From positions 2,604,001 through 2,668,000 of the forward strand of contig NZ_CP044523.1 of assembly GCF_008831545.1 (NCBI RefSeq): a DNA stretch of 64,000 bases, in the 5' to 3' direction. Position 1 is the first letter of the stretch; every line of letters starts with the position of its first letter. Shown here one piece after another: positions 8,929-17,353 of the stretch. A program made the translations under genes and the position numbers. The notes beneath the pieces were generated by a model, which saw nothing but the letters and a program-made list of their open reading frames with translations, made no database searches and was not told the DNA's origin. The DNA is from Halorussus halophilus. Its GTDB lineage: Archaea; Halobacteriota; Halobacteria; Halobacteriales; Haladaptataceae.

Positions 8929-10086
8929 TCAATCCGCAATCGCTTCCGGCGGTTCTGGCTCCTCGGCTTCCGTAACCGCGTCGGGGTCCTGCACCCACAA
9001 ATCGTCGAACAGTTCGTCCTGTTCGAGTAGGACGGTCCCGCGATGCGAGAGGAAGAGCAGCGCGAGGAACGTCTCGATGCGCGACCCGCCGACGGACGCT
9101 ATTTCGGCGTACAAGACCTCAGTACGACCGTTCTCGTAATGCGTGTCGAGTGCCGCGCCCACGTCTTCGATGACCGTTTCGATGTCTTCGTTGTGGGCAG
9201 TGTCGGTCACGTCGCCAGCGGACGGTTCGTCATCGACGCGCATGTCGTCGTCCATCCGATAGTCCAGCGTCTGGGTCCCGCGCTCGAAGCCACGGGGCGA
9301 CTCGGAGGTGTCGTAGGTCCGCGAGTCCTTCCACCACGAACCGCGCTCGCGTTCGCGCAGTTCACGCACCAACTCGTCCAGCGTCTCCGGTGATCCGCGC
9401 GCGCTCTTGCGGTCGAGACGGCGCTCCATTTCCTCCTCTAACTGGTTGACGGGGTCGTACGCCGGGAAGTCGCCCTCGCGCTGGTCGCCGCCTTCCATCG
9501 GCGCGTCCCACGTGTCCCACGGGTCCTGCTCGGGTTCTTCTTCCTCCTCGTCCTCGCCGAGCAGGGCGTCGCTCTTCATCCGCAGGAGGACGCTCGCGTA
9601 GAACAGCGCGCGACCAGACGTGCGGAGGTCCGCGCCGTCGAGTCTGTCGAGGAACTTGTCGGTGACCGTCACGATGTCGATGTCCCACGGTTCGATTTCG
9701 CCCTCCTCGGCGAGTTGGACCAGCAGTTCGACCGGTTCGGCCTCGTCGTCGTCCGTCGCTTCGGGGTCCACATCGAGGTCTTCGCCGAGGATTTCGGTGC
9801 GGTCGTCTGTTTCGTCGGTCGTCTCTTCGTCTTCGGACTCCTGCTCGCGCTTGCGCTTCTCTTCTTCGTGGCCCGCGATGTTGAGAGGGACACCGCCGTC
9901 AGAGCGAATCTCTGACGAGGCTCGCAGTCCTTCGGACTGCTCACCGCCGTCTGTGTAGAAATCGTCTGCTCGCGGGTCGTCGCTTCGCTCCTCCCCGTTC
10001 GTTTTTCGAGATTCCTCCGGAATCTCGTTGCTCGCGGTTCCACCGCTCGCTTCACCGAGGGCCGCTTCGCGCCCCTCGTCAGTCAT
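8929..10086 (-). CDS. scpA: Segregation and condensation protein ScpA
   Basis: ScpA is the kleisin that bridges the heads of the Smc dimer in chromosome condensation. The 385-residue protein has its kleisin N-terminal region from about residue 120 (VELLVQLAEEGEIEPWDIDIVTVTDKFL, with the L-x-x-L pattern that contacts Smc) and a C-terminal winged helix that contacts the Smc head (about residues 300-375, SRIETFLALLFLSHRGTV). The first 110 residues are an acidic, low-complexity extension beyond the usual family length; its DNA carries a row of short palindromes. The ATG overlaps the smc stop by 8 bases, so the two are translationally coupled. No ScpB gene is seen here, though it may lie elsewhere. 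Confidence 0.93.
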   Translation of the reverse strand: MTDEGREAALGEASGGTASNEIPEESRKTNGEERSDDPRADDFYTDGGEQSEGLRASSEIRSDGGVPLNIAGHEEEKRKREQESEDEETTDETDDRTEILGEDLDVDPEATDDDEAEPVELLVQLAEEGEIEPWDIDIVTVTDKFLDRLDGADLRTSGRALFYASVLLRMKSDALLGEDEEEEEPEQDPWDTWDAPMEGGDQREGDFPAYDPVNQLEEEMERRLDRKSARGSPETLDELVRELRERERGSWWKDSRTYDTSESPRGFERGTQTLDYRMDDDMRVDDEPSAGDVTDTAHNEDIETVIEDVGAALDTHYENGRTEVLYAEIASVGGSRIETFLALLFLSHRGTVLLEQDELFDDLWVQDPDAVTEAEEPEPPEAIAD

Positions 10087-13000
10087 CGGCAGGGACCTCC
10101 CCGTCCTCCCCGGAACCGAGCGCGATACCGGTCACGGTACTCACGTTGTCGCCCTGCATCGTCACGCCGATGGCGCGCTCGGAGCGCTCCATCATCGCAG
10201 AGCGGTGACTGACGACGATGAACTGCGCGTCGCCAGCGAGTTCGTCCACCATCTCGCCGACGCGCTCTGCGTTCGCGGCGTCGAGGAAGGCGTCCACTTC
10301 GTCAAGCGCGTAGAACGGCGCGGGGTTGTAGCGCTGGATGGCGAAGATGAACGCGAGTGCGGTCAGACTCTTCTCGCCGCCGGACATCGCGGCGAGTCGC
10401 TGAATTGGCTTGTCGCCCGGTTGGGCCTTCATCGTCAGGCCGCCCTCGAAGGGGTCTTCTTCGTCTTCGAGGTGGAGTTGGCCGGTGCCGTTCGACAGTC
10501 GCTCGAAGATGTCTTGGAACTGTTCGGCGATTGCCTCGTAGGCGTCCATGAACGTCGCCTTCTTCTGGTCCTCGTAGGAGTCGATACGGTCGCGGATGCC
10601 GTCTCGCTCCTCCACGAGGACGGCCTTGCGCTCTTCCAAGTCGTCCAAGTCGTCTTTCACGTCGTCGTACTCCTCGATTGCCAGCATGTTGACCGGTTCG
10701 AGTTCCTCCATCTGGCGTTCGAGTCGCCGGACGTTCTCCTCGACTTCGTCCAAGTCCGGAATCTTCTCGGGGTCGTAGTCGGTGACGACTTCCTCCAACT
10801 CCGAGATATCTTCTTCGAGTCGCTCCGCACTGCGACGAAGGCTGTCCAGCCGATTCTGAACCGACTCAACTTTCGATTTCTGCTTGTCACGGTCCTGCTC
10901 GGCCCCTCGGAGTTTTTTCTTGTGCTCTTTGCGCTCGGCCTTCAACTCGGTGAGTTCGCCTTCCAACTCTTCGACTGCCGCGCGCTTTTCGTCCAGAACG
11001 TCCTCTTTGTCCTCGATTTCGTCTTCGAGGTCTGCAATCTTCTCCTCCTGCTCGGCCTTGCGGTTCTGGGCCGTCTCGATGTCGTCGTGGAGGTCCTCGA
11101 TGGCGTCTTCGGCGTACTGTTTCTCCAACTGGAGTTCGTTCAGTTGGCCGTCCAAGTCGTCCATCTTGTCCTCCAACTCGTCGATGTCGGCCTCGATGTC
11201 CTCCGCTTCGGCAGTGAGTTCCGGAATCTTCGAGTCGGCGAGTTCCGATTCGAGTTCCGCGATTGCGTCCTCGATTTCGGCGATTTCGTCCTCGTACTCC
11301 TCGACCTCGTCTTCGAGTTCCGCCATCTGCTCGTTGACGGCCTCCCGCTCTGTTTCCATGGCGACGAGTTCGTCTTCGAGGTCGTCGATGCGCTCCTTCG
11401 TTGACTCTAACTCGTCCTCGACCTGCGAGATGTCCGACTCGATGGAGCGGACTTGGTCTGCGGCGTCGCTCTTGCGGTCCCGAGCGTCGTCCAGTCGGTC
11501 CTCGATGCTCCGGATGTCCGACCGAATCGTCTGGCGTTCGTCCTCCAACTCGTTGATGCGCTTGGCGACGCGTTCGAGTTGCCCCTTGCCGGACTTCGAG
11601 AACGAATAGCGAGAACCGCTCTTCGAACCACCGGTCATCGCACCGCTCTTCTCGACCAGTTCGCCCGAGAGAGTGACGAGTCGGTAGTCGCCCATGAAGT
11701 CCCGAGCGGTCTCGATGTCCTCGACGACCAGCGTGTCCCCGAGGACGTAGGAGAAGATGCCCGAGTACTGGCTGTCGAAGTCCACGAGGTTGTACGCGAA
11801 GTCCACCACGCCCGGCGCACTCGGCGCGGACGGGAGGTTGCGGTCGTGCATCTCCGTCATCGGGAGGAAGGTTGCACGACCCGCGTTTCTCGATTTCAGG
11901 TGCTCGATGCACCGTTGGCCGATGCCGTCGTCGTCCACGACGACGTTCGCGAGTCGGCCACCGGCAGCTGTCTCACACGCTGTCGAGTACCGCTCGGAGA
12001 CGCCGCCCAACTGCGCGACCGTTCCGTGAACGCCCTGCATCTCGGCGTTCAGGATGGTCGAGACCGCGCGTCCGTAGGACGAATCACCGCTCTCGTTGGC
12101 GTTCGCTTCCAGTTGCGCGTACTCACGCTGTTTGGCCTGCAAGTTCTCTTCGACCGTATCGAGGTCGTCTTGGCGCTCGCGCTTCTGCTGTTTGAGGTCG
12201 GCGACGACCTCTTCGATTTGGCTCTCGTTGCGCTCGGCCTTCGAGAGTTCGTCTTCTAACTCGCCGAGTTTGGTCTTCAGTTCCGGAATCCGCTCGCGCG
12301 CTTCGTCTATCTCGGTCTCCTTCTCGCTCTCGGCGTTCGACCGTCTGCGCGCTTCGTCCAGCAAGCGGTCTTTCTCGCGCTGGAGGTCGTTCTTCGCGCT
12401 CTTGGCCTCCTCTAGTTCTTCCTTGCGCTCGGCGAGGTCGGCCTTCACCTCGTCGTACTCGGTGTCGATGTTCTCGATTTCCTCTTCGACAGATTCGAGT
12501 TCAGACTCCTTCTGTTGTACGTCCGCTTTGACAGAGGACTTCTCTATCTTGATGTCCCGAACGTCGGATTCGAGTTCGTCCACCGTCTCCTGCTTGCGGT
12601 CTATCTCGACGAACGCTTGCCGACGGGTGTTCTCGGCGTCCTGAATCTTCTCTTCGGCCGACTCGATCTGGTCTTCGAGGCGCGATATTTCGCCTTTGAC
12701 CTCCTCGATTTCGCTCTTGATGCGCAGTTGCTCGTCTTCGCCCTTGCGCTCGATTTCGGCGTTGAGTTCCTCCAACTCGTCTTCGAGGCGGACGACTTTG
12801 CCTTGTTTCTCGTCTAACTCTTGCTGAAGCGTCTTCAACTCCGCCTCGCGGTCTTCGATGTCCGCCTCCGTGTTGGCGAGGTCTTCGCGCTTCTCCTCTA
12901 ACTCGGCGGCCTTGACGTAGCCTTCGTACTCCTCTTTCTCTTCTTTCAGGCCCTTGTACTCCAAGGCCGTCTCGCGCTCGTCGGAGAGTTGTTCGAGTCG

Positions 13001-13663
13001 GTCGCGCTTCTCCTCGATTCGCAACTCTGCCTCGCCGACGCGCTCTTTGACGACTTCGAGTTCCTCCAAGGCGTCTGCCTTCTTCGCGTCGAACTCGGCG
13101 ACGCCCGCAATCTCGTCGATAATCTGGCGGCGCTCGCCAGCAGTCATGTTGATAATCTCGGTCACGTCGCCCTGCATGACGACGTTGTAGCCTTCCGGCG
13201 TGACGCCCGCTTGCGCGAGCAGGTCCTGTATGTCCGAAAGGTTTACCGAACGACCGTTCAGGTAGTAGTACGAATAATAATTGTCGTCGGTCTCTTTGAC
13301 GCGACGCTTGATGGTAATCTCGTCCACCTCGCCGACGCTATCGGTTCCGGCGGCGTTGACGACCTGCGTCCGGTCGAGCGTGCCGTCGCTGTTGTCCAGA
13401 ACGACCTCGACGCTAGCCTCTCGCGTGCCGGATTGCTCTTCGCTCCCGTCGGCGTGGCCGGGATTGTATATCAAATCAGTCAACTTCTCGGCACGAATGC
13501 CTCGCGTCCGAGCGAGTCCCAGCGCGAACAGCACGCTGTCTATGATGTTGCTCTTGCCAGAGCCATTCGGGCCGCTAACAGTAGTGAAATCTTCGTAAAA
13601 CGGAATCTCTGTCTTTCGTCCGAAGCTTTTGAAGCTATCTAAGACGAGCTTTTTGATGTGCAT
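10079..13663 (-). CDS. smc: Chromosome segregation ATPase Smc
   Basis: The protein has 1194 residues, the usual full length. Smc is a dimeric ABC-type ATPase that loops and condenses DNA. Walker A is GPNGSGKSN at about residue 33, in a head starting MHIKKLVLDSFKSFG. Two long coiled coils flank a hinge at about residues 525-640 (GVHGTVAQLGGV, GRATFLPM). The C-terminal head has the ABC signature LAAMSGGEKSLTALAF and Walker B PAPFYALDEVDAFLD. The gene lies 24 bases after a small coiled-coil gene and overlaps scpA, forming an operon. The coiled coils are strongly acidic (runs of Glu and Asp). No defect is visible. Confidence 0.97.
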   Translation of the reverse strand: MHIKKLVLDSFKSFGRKTEIPFYEDFTTVSGPNGSGKSNIIDSVLFALGLARTRGIRAEKLTDLIYNPGHADGSEEQSGTREASVEVVLDNSDGTLDRTQVVNAAGTDSVGEVDEITIKRRVKETDDNYYSYYYLNGRSVNLSDIQDLLAQAGVTPEGYNVVMQGDVTEIINMTAGERRQIIDEIAGVAEFDAKKADALEELEVVKERVGEAELRIEEKRDRLEQLSDERETALEYKGLKEEKEEYEGYVKAAELEEKREDLANTEADIEDREAELKTLQQELDEKQGKVVRLEDELEELNAEIERKGEDEQLRIKSEIEEVKGEISRLEDQIESAEEKIQDAENTRRQAFVEIDRKQETVDELESDVRDIKIEKSSVKADVQQKESELESVEEEIENIDTEYDEVKADLAERKEELEEAKSAKNDLQREKDRLLDEARRRSNAESEKETEIDEARERIPELKTKLGELEDELSKAERNESQIEEVVADLKQQKRERQDDLDTVEENLQAKQREYAQLEANANESGDSSYGRAVSTILNAEMQGVHGTVAQLGGVSERYSTACETAAGGRLANVVVDDDGIGQRCIEHLKSRNAGRATFLPMTEMHDRNLPSAPSAPGVVDFAYNLVDFDSQYSGIFSYVLGDTLVVEDIETARDFMGDYRLVTLSGELVEKSGAMTGGSKSGSRYSFSKSGKGQLERVAKRINELEDERQTIRSDIRSIEDRLDDARDRKSDAADQVRSIESDISQVEDELESTKERIDDLEDELVAMETEREAVNEQMAELEDEVEEYEDEIAEIEDAIAELESELADSKIPELTAEAEDIEADIDELEDKMDDLDGQLNELQLEKQYAEDAIEDLHDDIETAQNRKAEQEEKIADLEDEIEDKEDVLDEKRAAVEELEGELTELKAERKEHKKKLRGAEQDRDKQKSKVESVQNRLDSLRRSAERLEEDISELEEVVTDYDPEKIPDLDEVEENVRRLERQMEELEPVNMLAIEEYDDVKDDLDDLEERKAVLVEERDGIRDRIDSYEDQKKATFMDAYEAIAEQFQDIFERLSNGTGQLHLEDEEDPFEGGLTMKAQPGDKPIQRLAAMSGGEKSLTALAFIFAIQRYNPAPFYALDEVDAFLDAANAERVGEMVDELAGDAQFIVVSHRSAMMERSERAIGVTMQGDNVSTVTGIALGSGEDGEVPADD

Positions 13664-13687
13664 GGTTGCTCGTAGGCGGGGACCGCG

Positions 13688-13975
13688 CTACGCGACGATG
13701 ATGTCGTCGCCCAATCCTGAGTCGTCCCCAGTCTCGTCTTCTTCCTTGGACTGGGTGCTTTTAGTCTCTTCGTCGCGAGCGGGCGACTCTGCGTCGCTTT
13801 TCCTCTCTGGGCGGGACTCGGTGGTCGTCTCGGTCCCGAGCGTGGAGTCGTCGCCCTCCAGCGTTTCGAGTCGGTCGTTCACTTCGACCAGTTCCTCTGT
13901 CAACCCCTTCACCGTCGCTTCGAGTCGCTCGACTTGTGCTTCGAGTTCTTCGACTCGTTCGCTCTCGTCGGTCAT
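13688..13975 (-). CDS. Small coiled-coil protein at head of the smc operon
   Basis: The protein has 95 residues. The first half is a regular heptad coiled coil (VEELEAQVERLEATVKGLTE), the second half a disordered, Ser/Thr/Glu/Asp-rich tail ending in GLGDDIIVA. The ATG at 13975 has a TATAAA box at 14000-14005, about 27 bases upstream. The only upstream alternative, at 13984, is a TTG. It is the first gene of a probable operon with smc (24-base gap) and scpA, which suggests a role in or regulation of chromosome condensation (inference from position only). I do not recognise a functionally defined family. Confidence 0.8.
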   Translation of the reverse strand: MTDESERVEELEAQVERLEATVKGLTEELVEVNDRLETLEGDDSTLGTETTTESRPERKSDAESPARDEETKSTQSKEEDETGDDSGLGDDIIVA

Positions 13976-13998
13976 ATCAATCAAGCGTTACGGCAGCC

Positions 13999-14006
13999 CT
14001 ATAAAT
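13999..14006 (-). promoter_or_regulatory. TATA box of the smc-scpA operon
   Basis: On the minus strand the bases read ATTTATAG, centred about 27 bases before the ATG at 13975. Together with the absence of a leader this supports a leaderless transcript that starts at or next to the start codon. Confidence 0.6.
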
Positions 14007-14127
14007 CGTGCGTCAGACAACTGTCCCTAAGTTTACGTAATTATCTGTAGTTGAATCGTGGTCTCACACCCTTACAACGACCGACGAATATAAGTAATCA
14101 GGATCGGGATACTATCTAATCTAGTAT

Positions 14128-15618
14128 ATGAAGGAGAGTCGAGAGAATCACCGAAGACGAGACGACGGCAGTCGGCTTCACATGCCACGAAGACAGACGT
14201 GTCTCGTCGTTCTCATCTCTCTCGCGCTCCTCGTGGTCGGTGTCGTCCCGACAGGTGGCTTCGTCTCGGGCGGCGACGTTTCGAGCGTTGCTACCGATAC
14301 GGCCGCCGTCGAAGCTAACGGTCTCGCGAAATCTGACGGTCCCGTGAAGCCGGTCACGCGACCGCCAGAACCGAAATCGAACGAATCGTTTCCGCTATCG
14401 ACCTCCGGAAAAGCTGGAAGGCCTGACGAGCCCGGAAAGAACGTGTCCACGACGAACCCACCGGCGAATCGGGGACCGAGCGACGACCCAAGACCGAAGA
14501 CGAACCCAACGCCCGGAAACCGGTCGGTGGGCAAACAGCCCGCGGACGTTCCGAGACAAGGGCAGGTCAATCGGTCCGAAACTGAGCCACCGTCACTGAA
14601 TAAGAATGCGGGTCGAAACGGCCAGTTCCGCGGTAACAACCACACGAACGCAACCGTTCGACGCGGGCCGCCGGCGCACGCCAATCAGAACGGAACGGTG
14701 AACGTCTCGGTGCGAAACGCCAGAGCGAACGAGGCGGTGTCGCTGAACGTCTCGAACACCGCGCGTCGAAACGAGTCGGTCGTCTTCGACACGCTTGACC
14801 TGACGCCAACGACGAACGAGAGTTTCACACTGAACGCGACGGCCAGCGAGCAGGCGATACCGGACAAGACGCCCGCGCTCGACCTCTCGAACGGGACAGA
14901 GCCGCTCGCCTACTTGAGCGTCGATCACTCCATCTCGGACTCGAACATCCAGAACGTCACGTTCACCTTCAGGATTCGCAAAGATCGGGTGAACGCCTCC
15001 GAGCGGAACGAAATCGCGCTCTACCGTTTCCACGACGAGACGTGGAACGAACTGCCGACGACGCTCGTGGAGACGACCGAAGACCACTACGTCTACCGCG
15101 TTCAGTCGCCCGGATTGTCGGAGTTCGCCGCCGGGAAGAAGACGACGCGGTTCGAGATAACGAACGCGACCGTCGAAGTGGACACGCTGACCGTCGGAGA
15201 CTCGTTGACCGTTCGACTCCGTATCCAGAACCGAGGCGACGCCGATGGAACGTTCACCGCCTCGCTCGCACTCGACGACGAGATACTCTCGGAACGCAAA
15301 CTCACCATCGCCGGTGGCGGGACGCGACAGTTGACTTTCGACCGCACCGTCTCGACTGCTGGCGTCTATGACGTGTACGTCAACGACCTCCGCGTCGGTG
15401 AAGTCGCCATCAACGACAGCGTGGTCGGCGACGATAGCGGGACGAGTGAAACTGGAAGCCAGACTCGGTCAGAGACGGAGAGCGATGAAAAAGCAGATGG
15501 AGCGTCCAACGACAGACGGGCGAGTACGGAAGTCCCCGGCTTCGGACTCGGGTCGGCTCTCGGGGCGTTACTCGTTGCACTGCTGGTTGCGAGTAAACTA
15601 CGCGAGAAAGAGACGTAG
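14128..15618 (+). CDS. PGF-CTERM-anchored surface protein with PGF-pre-PGF domain
   Basis: The protein has 496 residues and is exported. A basic N-terminus and a hydrophobic signal segment at about residues 24-41 (CLVVLISLALLVVGVV) lead to a disordered Pro/Asn/Thr-rich region with many N-x-S/T sequons (to about 230). A PGF-pre-PGF domain follows (YLSVDHSISDSNIQNVTFTF, ending SPGLSEFAAGKK), then a CARDB-like beta domain (FEITNATVEVDTLTVGDSLT). An acidic linker precedes the sorting signal VPGFGLGSALGALL plus hydrophobic stretch and charged end (residues 469-496), the archaeosortase A substrate signal. The mature protein is likely lipid-anchored to the cell surface. A TATAAG box lies about 30 bases upstream. 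Its ligand is unknown. Confidence 0.88.
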   Translation: MKESRENHRRRDDGSRLHMPRRQTCLVVLISLALLVVGVVPTGGFVSGGDVSSVATDTAAVEANGLAKSDGPVKPVTRPPEPKSNESFPLSTSGKAGRPDEPGKNVSTTNPPANRGPSDDPRPKTNPTPGNRSVGKQPADVPRQGQVNRSETEPPSLNKNAGRNGQFRGNNHTNATVRRGPPAHANQNGTVNVSVRNARANEAVSLNVSNTARRNESVVFDTLDLTPTTNESFTLNATASEQAIPDKTPALDLSNGTEPLAYLSVDHSISDSNIQNVTFTFRIRKDRVNASERNEIALYRFHDETWNELPTTLVETTEDHYVYRVQSPGLSEFAAGKKTTRFEITNATVEVDTLTVGDSLTVRLRIQNRGDADGTFTASLALDDEILSERKLTIAGGGTRQLTFDRTVSTAGVYDVYVNDLRVGEVAINDSVVGDDSGTSETGSQTRSETESDEKADGASNDRRASTEVPGFGLGSALGALLVALLVASKLREKET

Positions 15619-15625
15619 CAGTTCG

Positions 15626-17290
15626 TTACGCCGTCTCCTCGGACGCGGGCTCCAGATACAACTCGACGACAGTCCCGCGCGGTTCGTTTTCCGCGAACGA
15701 CAACCGACCGCCGGAGCGTTCGACGATCCAACTGACCAACCAGAGACCGAAGCCACTGCTGTGTTCGAGGTCGGTCTCGCGTCCGGACAGTAGCACGTCA
15801 CGTTCGTACTCGGAGATTCCGGGGCCGTCGTCTGCGACTGCGATGCGGACCCAGCGGTCGGCGTCCTCTGCGACCGTATCGACGGTTATCGTCACTGTCG
15901 GGTCGGTCACGTCGCTGTGTTCGACCGCGTTCTCACAGAGGTCCTCGACGGCCGCGTCGAGTGCAGGAATCGCCCGCGCGAGTTCCCTCTCGGGCATTTC
16001 GCTGGTGATTTCGGCCTGCGGATACTCCTCTCGGAGCGTAGAGACGACCGTACGTATCTCCGCGCAGACATCGACCGTAACTGGACCGTCGTATCCAGCT
16101 AACGACTGCTCGATTTGCTGTGCTTTCTCGCCGAGACCGACGAGTCCCTCGCTCCTCGACAGTATCTTGGCCGCCGCGTCTCGGACGGCTGGGTCGTCGG
16201 TCTGCTCCTCGACCAACTCGGCGTAGTTGACGACGACGGTCATGTCGTTGCGCAGGTTGTGCCGGAGGACGCGATTGAACACCTGCAAGCGTTGCTTGCG
16301 CTCCCGAAGTGCGGCCTCGCGCTCGTCCAATCCGGTGGCGAGTTCTTCGAAGCCCGCTCGTATCTGTCGCCACTCTTCGCCGGAGGAGAGTTGCGGTGAC
16401 GCGTCGTAGTCGCCTTCTCGCAGGGACTCGAAACTATCGAGGAGTTTCTGTGCCTGGCGAACGTTCGAGTTGTACTCCAAGACGGAGAGGGCGACGACGA
16501 GCGACAGCACTAACGCTAAACTCGCCACTTGCGTGACTGCCATCTCTTGCAGTCGGGCGTTCAGCGGCGAGCGGTCGCGCGTGATTCGAACGCTCCACCC
16601 CGTCGATTCCACCGTCGCGGTACTGGTTATCTTCTCCTCGAACGTCTGGTGTGAGCCGTGTAGCGTCCGACCATCCGCGCGAATCGCGACCGCCTGTCGG
16701 TCAGTTTCGAGCGGCCCGACCATGGTGAAGAACGTGAACTCGTTGACCGGAACGCCTGCGACGAGGACCCCCGCAATCTCGCCGTCTTCGAAGATAGGTG
16801 CGCTGACGACGACGATGAACTGCTCGCTGTCGCCCACGCGTTCGGGAGCAGTTACGATTATCTCGCCCGTTCGTGCGGTCCGCTGGACGTAACTGCGGTT
16901 GTTCCGGTCCGCACCTATCGCCTCCTGCCGAACTTCGGAGGTGACGTCGCCACGGAAATCGACCACCGTCCCGTTGGCCGCGATTATCTGCCCGGCAAAG
17001 ACGTGCGGATTCGCGAGAAACCGCTCCAGAAACGCTTCGGAGTTGCTGAAGTTGCTGGCCGCCGGTTGCGAGGCGAAGAAGCCGACGTAGTTCTTCTCTT
17101 GGCGAATCTGGGCGTCTATCTGTTCGGCAGTCAGCGCGGCGGTCTGATCGACGTTCTCCTGCGTGCGAGCGACCGACCGGTCCTTGGCTAGCTCTAGCTG
17201 GCCATAGACGACGCCCCCGAGTACGAGCGTGAGTACTAGCAACGAGACCGCGAACTTCGTCCGAATCTTCACTTTCCCGACCCTGCTCAC
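15626..17290 (-). CDS. Membrane sensor histidine kinase with extracellular Cache domain
   Basis: The protein has 554 residues. A first membrane helix (about 10-28) and a second (about 255-275) bracket an extracellular sensor of about 220 residues with the Cache pattern (VVVSAPIFEDGEIAGVLVAGVPVNEF, split here at VVVSAPIFEDG). A HAMP-like linker follows, then HisKA with the phospho-acceptor in LRHNLRNDMTVV (about residue 343), and the ATPase domain with N box CENAVEHS, G1 DDGPGIS and G2 SSGFGLWLVSWIV. The start is a GTG at 17290; no ATG precedes the membrane helix. No response regulator is adjacent. It ends 7 bases from the end of the surface-protein gene on the other strand. Confidence 0.9.
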   Translation of the reverse strand: MSRVGKVKIRTKFAVSLLVLTLVLGGVVYGQLELAKDRSVARTQENVDQTAALTAEQIDAQIRQEKNYVGFFASQPAASNFSNSEAFLERFLANPHVFAGQIIAANGTVVDFRGDVTSEVRQEAIGADRNNRSYVQRTARTGEIIVTAPERVGDSEQFIVVVSAPIFEDGEIAGVLVAGVPVNEFTFFTMVGPLETDRQAVAIRADGRTLHGSHQTFEEKITSTATVESTGWSVRITRDRSPLNARLQEMAVTQVASLALVLSLVVALSVLEYNSNVRQAQKLLDSFESLREGDYDASPQLSSGEEWRQIRAGFEELATGLDEREAALRERKQRLQVFNRVLRHNLRNDMTVVVNYAELVEEQTDDPAVRDAAAKILSRSEGLVGLGEKAQQIEQSLAGYDGPVTVDVCAEIRTVVSTLREEYPQAEITSEMPERELARAIPALDAAVEDLCENAVEHSDVTDPTVTITVDTVAEDADRWVRIAVADDGPGISEYERDVLLSGRETDLEHSSGFGLWLVSWIVERSGGRLSFAENEPRGTVVELYLEPASEETA

Positions 17291-17353
17291 TCGGGGGTAA
17301 TGAACCTCCTCCCTTCGTTAGCCTTTAGCGGTCCCGCCCCGAACGAGCCGGTA

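Noticed and set aside
10028..11404. Long open frame on the plus strand opposite smc (458 codons)
   Set aside because: Low third-position bias in that frame, Leu/Val/Phe/Asp-rich junk composition and no motif; it is the antisense reflection of the acidic coiled-coil codons of smc.
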